Shown here one piece after another: positions 30,409-39,319 of a stretch of DNA of 44,420 bases. A model generated the notes under the pieces. It was not told where the DNA came from. It ran no database searches and saw only the letters and a list, made by a program, of their open reading frames with translations. Each line of letters opens with the position of its first letter. Position 1 is the stretch's first letter. Source of the DNA: a virus; IMG/VR virus record IMGVR_UViG_3300015241_000006, positions 1-44,420 of that record. One strand, 5' to 3'. The translations under genes and the position numbers were made by a program.

Positions 30409-30693
30409 TCACTTTTGAATACGGTTCACAGAAACTGCCAGTTCATCGATTCGAGATTTCAGAGCATCGATTTTGATATCACGAATCTGTAAATCACGTT
30501 GTGCATCTATGCCACGATAACGATCTGACATATTCAAAGCAACCGTATTCGTGAGCACCTTAAGATCACTCTGAACTTCTACCAATGTGCGCCCAAGATA
30601 GGCCAACAAAGCAAAACCGACCACCATTGAGCCACGTCCTATTAAAGTGAACCAGGCATTCGATGCAAGCCTTTCAACTGTATCGCTAGCCAT
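30409..30693 (-). CDS. Membrane-anchored coiled-coil protein, possible inner spanin or holin accessory, 94 aa
   Basis: One transmembrane segment (AWFTLIGRGSMVVGFALLAYLG, about residues 13-34), followed by a long helix with heptads (VEVQSDLKVLTNTVALNMSDRYRGIDAQRDLQIRDIKIDALKSRIDELAVSVNRIQK). This is the i-spanin layout (N-terminal anchor, periplasmic coiled coil). No nested lipoprotein gene was found within it. AGGAG ribosome binding site; 8-base overlap with the gene upstream, which has the same architecture. Confidence 0.5.
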   Translation of the reverse strand: MASDTVERLASNAWFTLIGRGSMVVGFALLAYLGRTLVEVQSDLKVLTNTVALNMSDRYRGIDAQRDLQIRDIKIDALKSRIDELAVSVNRIQK

Positions 30694-30964
30694 GGTTACT
30701 CCTTCCGTTGCGCACTTCCTGAATAACTTCTGCGTTCACTGCCACAGCAGCTTCACGGACCTCAGCAACTTGTGTTTTAACTTCCTCCACACGCTTGATA
30801 GTTTCAGTTTTCACTTCATCGGCCTTCGCAGCTACATTGTCAATTTTCTTATCAACACGACCCAGACTACGTCTATTCAATATAGAAGATACTGCTGTGA
30901 GTATAACACCTACAGCGGTTACTATTTGTGTTATGTCGTTCAGTACGTATGGCGAAAAGTCCAC
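30686..30964 (-). CDS. Membrane-anchored coiled-coil protein, possible holin, 92 aa
   Basis: The GTG at 30964 was chosen because AAGGAG lies 6 bases upstream; a GTG at 31030 would place the TTGACTCAC motif and hairpin inside the gene. A hydrophobic helix (ITQIVTAVGVILTAVSSILN, residues 11-30) is followed by basic residues (RRSLGRVDKK) and a heptad-rich coiled coil (IDNVAAKADEVKTETIKRVEEVKTQVAEVREAAVAVNAEVIQEV). Together with the next gene it may form the lysis or membrane pair of this phage, placed unusually between capsid and tail genes. Confidence 0.5.
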   Translation of the reverse strand: MDFSPYVLNDITQIVTAVGVILTAVSSILNRRSLGRVDKKIDNVAAKADEVKTETIKRVEEVKTQVAEVREAAVAVNAEVIQEVRNGRSNHG

Positions 30965-30980
30965 GTGATGCTCCTTGGCA

Positions 30981-31003
30981 GGCTGTGTTTGACTCACACA
31001 GCC
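30981..31003 (-). other. Hairpin with the dispersed motif across its loop
   Basis: GGCTGTGT (30981-30988) pairs with ACACAGCC (30996-31003); the 7-base loop is TTGACTC, so TGACTCA (30990-30996) spans the loop and first stem base. It lies in the 58-base leader between the capsid-associated gene (31023) and the membrane protein gene (30964). Confidence 0.55.
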
Positions 31004-31022
31004 CGCATAGATTGGTACCAGA

Positions 31023-32075
31023 TCACGCACCGGTTGAGTTAAAATAGTGCTGAATACCCATCAAGCCACCATTGTTACTCGCATTAATCATATTGTCGCC
31101 GACCAAAGCAACTGCAACCGGATTGCCATTCGGTGCTGTGAATGGGTCGTACGTACCACGTGGATCACCAGTTATGACTGTTGCAGGATCAGTCAGATCA
31201 GGCAATTGGAACGAAGTTGGTGTAAGCGTACAACCTATCATGTCGCCTTTTGTCGAACTTCCGTTTGCAGCCAAGGACAAAACAACAAGTGCACCAGCCG
31301 CAAATCGATTGTTTGCATTGTACCCTGGCGTCGTTGGTGCTGACGTAACAAGTGTCGCCACGTTATTGGTAATGACAGCAGATGCACCAGTGATCGCCAC
31401 ACCACCCAATGAAGCCGTAAGCGCATTGGTTTGTGCAGCGCCAAGTGTAGTACCAGCACCGAAAACGTTCTTGAGGAATCCAGGAAACGGCGTTTGCATC
31501 GCCACAGCTGTACCCGCAATTACGTCTGCACCCGCGATAGCAAATTCGAATAACGTATCGCGTTTATAAATCGGCACCTGGATATTATTCTCTTGTGCAT
31601 ATGCCAGATCGCCTTTGTATGGCAGACCGAGCATAGTGCCAGTACCGATCGAGTATGTGATAGCATTCGACGCAGGTGTGACAACGCGCGATTTGAAGAC
31701 ACGAAAGAATGCCTTCTTGCCGTACACAACAGCGGTCGAGCCTGACGCTCCCGTGAACGACTCCGTCATGGGCTGACCGAGCCAATCTGCACCAAATACC
31801 GTAACGACGTTCGAATTGCCTGGATTGGCACTTGGTGTATAGATCAGTGTACGGCCATAGAATGCATCAGATACGAATGTTACAGCAAGTGCTGCATCTG
31901 TATTTGCCACTGAGTTTGCAGCAATAGCCGATTGCAAAGCCGACGCACTGCTAGCAGCCGGCGATCCCAACTGAAACAGTGTAGGCTGTCCATGTACAAG
32001 ATCAGACGCATACTGCATCGCCTTGACATATTCATTTATGCCCTGCTGAATGAATTTAGGTGCTCTCGCGGTCAT
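31023..32075 (-). CDS. Capsid-associated structural protein candidate, 350 aa
   Basis: Beta-rich Ala/Thr/Gly/Asn protein: a helical N-terminus (KFIQQGINEYVKAMQYASDLVHGQ) and strands such as FYGRTLIYTPSANPGNSNVVTVFGADWLGQPMTESFTG. No enzyme motif or signal peptide. Encoded two genes after the major capsid protein in the same transcript, so a head decoration or minor head protein is the best guess. GGGAG precedes the ATG. Confidence 0.55.
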   Translation of the reverse strand: MTARAPKFIQQGINEYVKAMQYASDLVHGQPTLFQLGSPAASSASALQSAIAANSVANTDAALAVTFVSDAFYGRTLIYTPSANPGNSNVVTVFGADWLGQPMTESFTGASGSTAVVYGKKAFFRVFKSRVVTPASNAITYSIGTGTMLGLPYKGDLAYAQENNIQVPIYKRDTLFEFAIAGADVIAGTAVAMQTPFPGFLKNVFGAGTTLGAAQTNALTASLGGVAITGASAVITNNVATLVTSAPTTPGYNANNRFAAGALVVLSLAANGSSTKGDMIGCTLTPTSFQLPDLTDPATVITGDPRGTYDPFTAPNGNPVAVALVGDNMINASNNGGLMGIQHYFNSTGA

Positions 32076-32076
32076 G

Positions 32077-32526
32077 TTATGCAGTCTCCCTTTCGACGAA
32101 TTGCTCAGGCATCAATCGTGGTCCGGACTGATGCGTTGACATACGAATAAGGAGGGTTTCCATATCCGCCATTGCTCCTGCACGACCTTCATTGTCCTGA
32201 GCCATCATCAGACGACCAATTGGACTATTCGGGTTGGCCCATTCACTCATGTTGATCACATTCGGCCTGAGCAGTTTGCCGTTTTGGGCCAAATTGTAAT
32301 GCTCAAGTCCTTCCATAGTTGGAATGCGAACCGCATGACCACGTGGAAAGTATACCATGTAGCCTGCATCTTCCTCGACCAGCATCTTTTCCATCTTGAA
32401 CTGGTCGCGTGTCCGTCCACTGCCTTTTTTGACAAGCACCATCTTACATTTCTCACGCTTGACTGTACCTTCTAACTTACGCACGACGTAGGCAAGTCGT
32501 GCACCGTTCATGTTTGCTGTAAACAT
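32077..32526 (-). CDS. Hypothetical head-module protein, 149 aa
   Basis: The ATG at 32526 was chosen because GGAG lies 10 bases upstream and the motif TTTGACTCAA directly abuts the ATG; a TTG inside the motif is 3 codons earlier. The N-terminus is basic (MNGARLAYVVRKLEGTVKREKCKMVLVKKGSGRTRDQFKMEKML), then YMVYFPRGHAVRIPTMEGLEHYNL. Not recognised. Position between the capsid protein and the decoration candidate suggests a head-completion or linker protein. Confidence 0.6.
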   Translation of the reverse strand: MFTANMNGARLAYVVRKLEGTVKREKCKMVLVKKGSGRTRDQFKMEKMLVEEDAGYMVYFPRGHAVRIPTMEGLEHYNLAQNGKLLRPNVINMSEWANPNSPIGRLMMAQDNEGRAGAMADMETLLIRMSTHQSGPRLMPEQFVERETA

Positions 32527-32541
32527 TTGAGTCAAACTCCG

Positions 32542-33510
32542 TTAATTGGTCAGGTACGCATGTGTCCGGTAATTGCGCCATGTGCACAACTGACCTTCCC
32601 ACACAACTCGGCGACCGGTAGCGTCCGTATTCCACGGCGCAACCAGTTTCTTGATTTTCATATTTACGCCTTTGAGCACGTGCAAAGTCATGTACCCATC
32701 ATTGACAAAGTACGCTACATTTGCACTCAGTTTCTCGTCGAACAATAGCGGAATACCATTATGAGTAGTTCCCACAATGCCGAGATTGACAAGTTTCTTA
32801 CCCGTGCCGGTCGCTTGAAGATCAATGTGTTGCTTGTCACGGGCAGCGGCTTTGTGCATCCGGTAGATATTCCGGCCAGCAAAGATAACTGTTGGCTGTG
32901 GACTCGATTGACCGTCCGTCGACCGATTGAGATCGAGTTCTGTGATATCGTCAAACGCTTCTTCGATGTTTTCAGGTGTTAACGATCCAGTGAAGTCATA
33001 TGCACTGGTACGCCACTGAGCCTCAGAGGCCATAGAGATACCACCTACCGAGCCAGAAGTAGGATCAACAGGTATAAGATTACCGAGACCGTTAGGATCA
33101 GTGCCAGCGCCAACCGAAGTATGATAAGTGGCGAACTGGCGAGATATTGACTCGTCGAGAGCCATGATCTTGCCCTTGATGATCTTGAAGATCGCCGCTC
33201 GTCCCTGGTTTTCATCCTCTTCCTGATCCGATATGATCAACGAACCAACAACACGTGACATAAAGTGGTTCACGGTCACAAATTCGTTGGTCTGGTTAAC
33301 CGGAACGGTGTCATAGTATTGCATCGACGTGACGTTCGGATTCAGGCCAGTGATAAGCGGATTGCTGATTTGCGGTCCGCCGTCTTCAACCACTACACGC
33401 TTCTTTGCATGCAGGTATGCCGATACAGTGCCACTGATTGCAGAGGCCATAATAAGTTTGGCTCTGGATCGAGTCAGCATTGCGTTAACGACTGTGTCAA
33501 GCGTAGCCAT
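32542..33510 (-). CDS. Major capsid protein, 322 aa
   Basis: Podovirus-type major capsid protein. Key stretches: MSRVVGSLIISDQEEDENQGRAAIFKIIKGKIMALDESISRQF (spine helix), WRTSAYDFTGSLTPENIEEAFDDI, TVIFAGRNIYRMHKAAARDKQHIDL, and the C-terminal NGIPLLFDEKLSANVAYFVNDGYMTLHVLKGVNMKIKKL, the usual order of helix and P-domain strands. It follows the scaffold gene, as expected. AGGAG is about 12 bases before the ATG; only a degenerate motif (CGACTCA) is in this leader, unlike neighbouring genes. Confidence 0.8.
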   Translation of the reverse strand: MATLDTVVNAMLTRSRAKLIMASAISGTVSAYLHAKKRVVVEDGGPQISNPLITGLNPNVTSMQYYDTVPVNQTNEFVTVNHFMSRVVGSLIISDQEEDENQGRAAIFKIIKGKIMALDESISRQFATYHTSVGAGTDPNGLGNLIPVDPTSGSVGGISMASEAQWRTSAYDFTGSLTPENIEEAFDDITELDLNRSTDGQSSPQPTVIFAGRNIYRMHKAAARDKQHIDLQATGTGKKLVNLGIVGTTHNGIPLLFDEKLSANVAYFVNDGYMTLHVLKGVNMKIKKLVAPWNTDATGRRVVWEGQLCTWRNYRTHAYLTN

Positions 33511-33537
33511 TTGTTACGTATCTCCTATTCGTGCGAC

Positions 33538-34692
33538 TCAGACACCCAATGTGTCCAATGTATCGCGTAGGATTTGATCATACGACATGTTCACTGGCGC
33601 CATTTCATTTGTGTTTGAGTCAAATGAAGGCTGTCCACGACCTGCCGGGAGAGTACGCCGCTGCTGCGGGTTCTGTTGTCTCAGCTGCCCACGACCATTA
33701 CCGTTCTGTTGCATGGCCATACGCGTCTGGTTCAGTTGTATCCTAGCCCAAACCTCTCCAAGAGACATATGAGCGTATTCAGGATTGCTCAACACAGCAT
33801 GAAACACAGGAATATGCTGTCGCGCCTCTGGGTTCTGATTGAAGAAACCATGTACCTCGGTTTCAGTATTTCGAAACTGTTGCGCCTGCTGTTCAGTCTC
33901 CTGTTGCTGACGCTGCTCCGCTTCGGTACGTAATTTAAGCGGGTTCATAGCCTGGGTAATTTCACCGCGTATCATGTCTACCAACGACTTAGCATCCACT
34001 CCCCCAGGAGCAATGCCAATCTTCGTAACATCAATGCCAGCAGCGGCAGCCATTGTAAGGACTTTGCGTATACCAGCCGCTGGATCACGTTTGATATCCG
34101 ACGCAAGTTGCAAAGCCTGTAATTCCTCCTGTGGTGTTATGCCCAAACGCTGCGGCAATGCATTACGTTCCTGTAACTGTGTCTGCAATGCATTAATACG
34201 CTCATGAAATTGTTGGCCAATCTCGATAGCTTTGGTAAGTCGACTAGTTACATCCTGAACTTGGCCCTGTGCCGTTGTCGCAGCTTGTCTAGCACGTACC
34301 GTATCTTGATACATCCGCGCTTCGAAACCTGCTTTCGCGACAATACGACCATCTGGACCGACTAGATTGCCACGCTGATCCGCACGAACCTCAGCAGCAC
34401 GCGGAAGTGGTCGTGTTTGCTGAGGTTGAGGCTGCTGCTGTGATCGGTCGTCACGGCGCTGTCTCTGTTGAGACTGCTGACGTTGAATTTCAGGTTGTGG
34501 TTCACGTGGCTGGAATGTACCATCATTGTTGATATCAATTTCTTGGTCGTCATTTGACTCAAATTCGTTACCAAGACCATTCAGATCATTGGTGAGTTCT
34601 TCATCCATGCCAAGATTATCAAGCACCATATCCATAGCGCTCTCTGAACCGAAGCCGGTCTGGCCTCCATTCAGGTTCGTGTGGTCAGTCAT
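33538..34692 (-). CDS. Capsid scaffolding protein, 384 aa
   Basis: Acidic N-terminus (MDMVLDNLGMDEELTNDLNGLGNEFESNDDQEIDINND), a Gln/Arg-rich disordered linker, a long helical coiled-coil middle (DTVRARQAATTAQGQVQDVTSRLTKAIEIGQQFHERINALQTQL), and a C-terminal Gln/Arg-rich tail: the composition and place of a scaffold between portal and major capsid genes. The ATG overlaps the portal stop (ATGA at 34689-34692), coupling their translation. Two TTTGASTCAAA motifs lie inside (33616, 34555). Confidence 0.75.
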   Translation of the reverse strand: MTDHTNLNGGQTGFGSESAMDMVLDNLGMDEELTNDLNGLGNEFESNDDQEIDINNDGTFQPREPQPEIQRQQSQQRQRRDDRSQQQPQPQQTRPLPRAAEVRADQRGNLVGPDGRIVAKAGFEARMYQDTVRARQAATTAQGQVQDVTSRLTKAIEIGQQFHERINALQTQLQERNALPQRLGITPQEELQALQLASDIKRDPAAGIRKVLTMAAAAGIDVTKIGIAPGGVDAKSLVDMIRGEITQAMNPLKLRTEAEQRQQQETEQQAQQFRNTETEVHGFFNQNPEARQHIPVFHAVLSNPEYAHMSLGEVWARIQLNQTRMAMQQNGNGRGQLRQQNPQQRRTLPAGRGQPSFDSNTNEMAPVNMSYDQILRDTLDTLGV

Positions 34693-36995
34693 TGTACTGT
34701 TCCTTGTGGCGCCTGTTGTTGTCCATTTCCAACTGGAGGTGCGCCTTGACCACCAGCGTGCAAACTTGCAATATGTTGTAGCAAGAAACTCATAATCTGA
34801 TGCGGATCGGCACCGCGTTGCTTCATTTGAACTACTTGTTGTTTGACTGCATCAGGAATGGATTGGAGCAGTTGTTCGATGTTCGCCCCTCCAGCGCCTC
34901 CTGCACCTGTGCCAGTTGGTGTAACTGGTCCTTGCTGTCCCGTATCGCCTTGAGCTGTGCTACCAGTTGGGCTTGGCTGCGATCCTGCAGCCGATCCAGT
35001 TGGTGCACCAACACCTTGACTCGTCTTTGCTTGTATTTCATTACCAATTGCCGCCCAATCCTCCGGCTTGATAACAACTTCTGTAAAAGCCTGCTCAAGA
35101 ACACGGAGCATGATTGTGAGGGTTGCACCAGGGGCAGCCTGGGCAAACTGTCCCACAGCCTGTGCAATCTGAACAGCTTCTTTCTTTTTGAATACACTGT
35201 TCGGTTTCTCCATGCTGCCAGCAACTATTTCAAGATTATAGTTGCCTGTGAACTCCGCTACAGACATTTGCTTATAATTCTGTCCAAGCGTTTGCCCAAT
35301 AATTGCGACAACGTCCTGCGGCGACATGTTTTGAATACACAATTCAGCAAGCGAAATCGCAATGTCGGCGACTACATCTTCAACAACATCGACCTTTGCA
35401 CCAACAGATAATTTCATCGATTCTTGATATGTATTGACCGCATCTTCGTTTGTGTTGGTTTTGAATTGCACCCCACGCAAAGCATCCGAGGTATTTGTGA
35501 TACGATTAATTGCGTCCAGTAGCCCTTGCTTGTCAAAGAGTTCCTTATATTTACCCATATCCGGGTATATGGATTCCAGGATATCGCTAATCTTCCTCTC
35601 GCCTGCTCTAATACCAACGACATGCTTCACATTCCCAGCCATGTTCTCGCCACGCATGGCATTGACAAGTTTCTCAATCTGATCACTGTCGGCCACATCT
35701 GAGTTATACAAGAAATAATCAAATACAGATGTACGCATCACTTTCAATTTGCGATTAATGTCATTTATCTGATCCTGTTGATCCAAATAGTACGATGTTT
35801 CACCTACAGTGACCGTACCACCAGTGCTAAATGTGTACCCTATTATATAATATGGAAAGTACCGGCTGATGTTAAGAGGGTCATCCCAAACCCATAACGG
35901 CCACGACCAATCATCGCGATGAAAAAGCATGACTCGTTTTGTGGCTTTATCCCACAACATATAACATTCAGTGGAATACATATTGAGATAAGCGGTGCGC
36001 TCGTCGTCCGTATGTTTCGTGTTTTCGTTTCCCGACTCGAAAGCTTGCTGAATAAAACCGAGTCCGTCGTCGCGTCTACCATCAGACGTATCGAACGAAG
36101 CTTTGTGGGTCGGCTTGTAAACAAGAACGCGCGAGCCAGCACCTGTGCCTTGGACATTTTCGTCTCCAGCGTCAGGGTCAGGTTTCGTAAACATCGCTGT
36201 GAGCATGCCAGTTGGAAACCAAACACGTTCGCACATCCAATTCGCATCCATGCCATCCTGCTGTTCAGCATATGGATCGACGATAAGGTTGTGCGAAAGA
36301 ACGTTCCCAAGCGAAGGACCACTTGGTTTCAGTACCTCCATCTGGCGTTCAAGTGCTTCAAGCTGGCCATAAAGTCGTTCAACCTCTTGAATATCCTTAG
36401 CTTTAGCCAGAGCTTGCGTAATCCTAGTCATCTCATTAACAGCTAACTCACGTGAATCATCTTTCTTCGTATAGTCAATTTTCAACACGCCAAAATTCGT
36501 AAGCAGGCCAGTGCCAACTGCTTTTTTGACTTTCGGCTTGGCATTGAGACCTTGTTTACTACGAATTAACGTATTCAAAAGCTTTTCAAGTGATTTACAA
36601 AACGGTTCCTCGCTGTCATCAATTGTGCTACATGTAATGTCTGGGTCTTTGCTATATACAGCAGGCAACATAATATTCAAATTGGAAAAGATAACATTTT
36701 CAGTTCCATCGCCACGTTTGAACACTCCACGCGTCGTGTCAACTGCTTTATCTTGACGATTGTTGTAATACTTAAAGACTTCGTCCCAGCTTTTTAGTGT
36801 CAGTTCATGTGCCTTGATTGCTGCCTTAACTTTGCGTTCCCACATTTTACCAACAGATGAACTAACAGCGATACGACTGCCTTCAAACACTTGAAATAAC
36901 GGTTGCGGCTTCTTGCTACGTGGCGCAGGAGTGTCCCCGACATCGTTTGTGTCGATGTTAAAGATATCGTCAGAACCGTTGTCGGGGAGCGACAT
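34689..36995 (-). CDS. Portal protein, 768 aa
   Basis: Forms the dodecameric DNA gate at the capsid vertex. NVIFSNLNIMLPAVYSKDPDITC (about 100) is a typical podovirus portal stretch; GTGLLTNFGVLKIDYTKKDD, then VWDDPLNISRYFPYYIIGYTFSTGGTVTVGETSYYLDQQDQINDINRKLKVMRTSV (about 375-430), represents wing and stem regions. The C-terminal 90 residues are Gln/Gly/Pro-rich and disordered, as in long-tailed portal forms. Gene order terminase-portal-scaffold-capsid supports the call. The 28-base leader holds the motif at 37012-37018. Confidence 0.8.
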   Translation of the reverse strand: MSLPDNGSDDIFNIDTNDVGDTPAPRSKKPQPLFQVFEGSRIAVSSSVGKMWERKVKAAIKAHELTLKSWDEVFKYYNNRQDKAVDTTRGVFKRGDGTENVIFSNLNIMLPAVYSKDPDITCSTIDDSEEPFCKSLEKLLNTLIRSKQGLNAKPKVKKAVGTGLLTNFGVLKIDYTKKDDSRELAVNEMTRITQALAKAKDIQEVERLYGQLEALERQMEVLKPSGPSLGNVLSHNLIVDPYAEQQDGMDANWMCERVWFPTGMLTAMFTKPDPDAGDENVQGTGAGSRVLVYKPTHKASFDTSDGRRDDGLGFIQQAFESGNENTKHTDDERTAYLNMYSTECYMLWDKATKRVMLFHRDDWSWPLWVWDDPLNISRYFPYYIIGYTFSTGGTVTVGETSYYLDQQDQINDINRKLKVMRTSVFDYFLYNSDVADSDQIEKLVNAMRGENMAGNVKHVVGIRAGERKISDILESIYPDMGKYKELFDKQGLLDAINRITNTSDALRGVQFKTNTNEDAVNTYQESMKLSVGAKVDVVEDVVADIAISLAELCIQNMSPQDVVAIIGQTLGQNYKQMSVAEFTGNYNLEIVAGSMEKPNSVFKKKEAVQIAQAVGQFAQAAPGATLTIMLRVLEQAFTEVVIKPEDWAAIGNEIQAKTSQGVGAPTGSAAGSQPSPTGSTAQGDTGQQGPVTPTGTGAGGAGGANIEQLLQSIPDAVKQQVVQMKQRGADPHQIMSFLLQHIASLHAGGQGAPPVGNGQQQAPQGTVQ

Positions 36996-37023
36996 TTGAA
37001 ATACCTACGTTTGAGTCAAACGG

Positions 37024-37389
37024 TTAGGCAGCCGGCGTGTTGGCAGTCACGTCGTCGATGATCTTCTGTTTGTGCGTCGACACTGCCGCGCTGAGTGCAT
37101 CCACTTGATCAATGAGCGCTTGTGGGACGTCCGTATTAGCGATCTGTGCCTTGAGCGCAGCAATGATCACCTGCAAATTCGTAAGAAGTGTCTCAAGACT
37201 CCCCTCGATTGTCGGCAGATCGGCGACGTTTGCAGTCAATGCATCCAATTTGGCCTTGATATCAGCTTGTGTTGCCATGATCGTATCCAACTTTCCTTCA
37301 ATTCGATCCACGCTTCGTTGCAACTTTACAGCCCAAATGGGGATCGGATCACTCGGGTAGTAATGCCGTACACTGATTTCGAGAGCCAT
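37024..37389 (-). CDS. Coiled-coil protein, 121 aa
   Basis: After a short N-terminus (MALEISVRHYYPSDPIPIWAVKLQ), the rest is an alpha-helical coiled coil (RSVDRIEGKLDTIMATQADIKAKLDALTANVADLPTIEGSLETLLTNLQVIIAALKAQIANTDVPQALIDQVDALSAAVSTHKQKIIDDVT). No membrane segment. A structural or spacer role is possible. GGAG precedes the ATG. Confidence 0.6.
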   Translation of the reverse strand: MALEISVRHYYPSDPIPIWAVKLQRSVDRIEGKLDTIMATQADIKAKLDALTANVADLPTIEGSLETLLTNLQVIIAALKAQIANTDVPQALIDQVDALSAAVSTHKQKIIDDVTANTPAA

Positions 37390-37416
37390 GACCTGTCTCC
37401 GTACCTACGTCATGCC

Positions 37417-37737
37417 TCATTTCTTCTTGAAAACCGTCTCCAGTTCATCTGCCAAATCGTGCAAATGACCTGAAATGATAGTTATGATATCCCCATCACT
37501 CGCATGGGCCTGCACATCCTCAGCAGTTGCAAGCCCTGCCTTAATCAGCGGAATAAACGGAATGATAATGTTCAGTTGCGGAACAAACATTGCCAACGTC
37601 GGCAATATTCCGAGGACACTGTCCATACCATGCTCAAGATCGATCAAAATATTCGGGCCGCTTGGAATGGATAAAACGGCGCTCTGCGTAAGGGCAGTTG
37701 TAGCCGGTACTACTGCGGGAGACGTTTGTGTTACCAT
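37417..37737 (-). CDS. Hydrophobic small protein, holin candidate, 106 aa
   Basis: The central part, SVLGILPTLAMFVPQLNIIIPFIPLIKAGLATAEDV (about 40-75), could form one or two membrane helices broken by prolines; the N-terminus is Thr/Ala/Pro-rich and the C-terminus charged (DLADELETVFKKK). Two short spans with a lysine-rich tail suit a class II-type holin, but the segments are only moderately hydrophobic. AGGAGG ribosome binding site, with the motif (37752-37758) directly upstream. Confidence 0.45.
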   Translation of the reverse strand: MVTQTSPAVVPATTALTQSAVLSIPSGPNILIDLEHGMDSVLGILPTLAMFVPQLNIIIPFIPLIKAGLATAEDVQAHASDGDIITIISGHLHDLADELETVFKKK

Positions 37738-37799
37738 AGTAACCTCCTGTTTGACTCACGCCGCCTCGTCAGCATCTACTTCGTGCCCTGTCTTTGCAT

Positions 37800-39308
37800 T
37801 TACGCTGCATCTATTTCAGCTTCATGCCAAAACATCCACTTCGGCGGTAGTGCATTCTCAGGCACGATGACTTTGCTCGCATCAGGCAATTCCGACAAGC
37901 CATATTTCAATGTGTTCATTGCATGGTCATTGCCATCCATGGGCTCGTCAATGCGCTGACCTAATGTGTTCTGTTTCCAGTAATAGGAAGCCATTTCGTC
38001 ACCGATAAAGTCCAAATCATCAACAAAATATAGTAATGGCCCTGTTTCATCGCTAGTCACAAGATGCGAAATGCCTTTTTTTCCCGCCAGATACGCATTA
38101 ATTTTCGTCACACCGGCGATGATGTCATTCGTTGCTGGCTTCATATAAATAAAATGTTCCTCAAACAGCTTCGCAATGGTCGATCCTGTCTGCTTCTGGC
38201 CAGCGATAACAGACTTTCTGAACACTGCTGGATCAGCTTTAATGCGTCCAGTGAAACTCAACAATCCAGCATACTTTGCACGAATATCACGGATTGCCTG
38301 TGGTTGTTCATCATACGAAAAATTCGACTTGTAATACCCATCGAGCACAATTACACGACCACGATCATCAACGAACATTACCAAATAGCAACTTGGCGAC
38401 GTTATACCGAAATCGTAACACTCAATTGTCTGTATCTGAACGTGCGAAAGTAGGCATGTCGCAAGGTGACTCTCCGCCTCTTCACGGGTGATGGTATGTA
38501 CCGACGGATCATAATCAGGATGGACCAAGCCCTCGAATGCAACCCATTTTCCCAGAAGATAACGGTCACGCATCTGCCCCTTGTACGTGGTCTCAAGTGT
38601 GGCAATGTAGTCATCGGATAAGTTTGGCTTATTGGCGTAAGTATCACTCTCCCAAAGTTCCATAATCGGAATTCGCGTCTCTGCGTCGACAAGGAGTTTC
38701 TCCGTCTTTTGACCAGTTTTCAGCCATAGTAGATAAGGTTGTACGAGTTCCTTATAGAACCAATTGTGAGAGGGATTTGCCGTGAGCATGAGCCAACGCG
38801 GACCAGTAGCCGGCATGCTATCATCTTCTTCATCCGGTTGGTACGACGCATCACCACGCAAACGGCCAAGCAAATCCAAAAAGTCTTTATACACAATACC
38901 CGGATCTTCCACTTGATCGACACCGATCCAATCATACGTTGCCGAGAGTAAGTTCGAAGTCGAACTCCCATCATCTCGCGAACGTCCACGCTGAGATATG
39001 TAGCGAAAGTTGATAACTGAGCCATTTTTCAAATATACCGTATTGTCGTCCTGTGTCGGCTTTTTCGCAATCCAATTTGTCGGACACCATTTAAGAAACA
39101 CTTTCCGAAGCGTATCATTTAGCTTTGGATATGTTTCCCGTGCTAACAGGCCATTTGACCCTGGATAGTCTTTGGCTAATTTCAGTCCCTTGACAGCCAA
39201 TGCAGTCGTCTTTCCATTCGCAAATGCACCACCGAATATCTGTATCTTTGCACGACTTGTATGAAAGCCGTATTGTACAGAACCCTCGATCAATTTGTAT
39301 TCGGGCAT
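37800..39308 (-). CDS. Terminase large subunit, 502 aa
   Basis: ATPase and nuclease that packages DNA. Walker A GGAFANGKT (about residues 26-34), Walker B DWIGVDQVED (about 125-135), coupling region LMLTANPSHNWFY, RNase-H-like nuclease with CYDFGI (about 297), IKADPAVF (about 350) and DGNDHAMNTLKY (about 470). The start was set at 39308 because the reading frame upstream only adds TTG-ACT-CAA of the motif, which abuts the ATG with a weak AGG before it. It is separated from the small terminase by three genes, an unusual arrangement. Confidence 0.85.
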   Translation of the reverse strand: MPEYKLIEGSVQYGFHTSRAKIQIFGGAFANGKTTALAVKGLKLAKDYPGSNGLLARETYPKLNDTLRKVFLKWCPTNWIAKKPTQDDNTVYLKNGSVINFRYISQRGRSRDDGSSTSNLLSATYDWIGVDQVEDPGIVYKDFLDLLGRLRGDASYQPDEEDDSMPATGPRWLMLTANPSHNWFYKELVQPYLLWLKTGQKTEKLLVDAETRIPIMELWESDTYANKPNLSDDYIATLETTYKGQMRDRYLLGKWVAFEGLVHPDYDPSVHTITREEAESHLATCLLSHVQIQTIECYDFGITSPSCYLVMFVDDRGRVIVLDGYYKSNFSYDEQPQAIRDIRAKYAGLLSFTGRIKADPAVFRKSVIAGQKQTGSTIAKLFEEHFIYMKPATNDIIAGVTKINAYLAGKKGISHLVTSDETGPLLYFVDDLDFIGDEMASYYWKQNTLGQRIDEPMDGNDHAMNTLKYGLSELPDASKVIVPENALPPKWMFWHEAEIDAA

Positions 39309-39319
39309 TTGAGTCAAAC

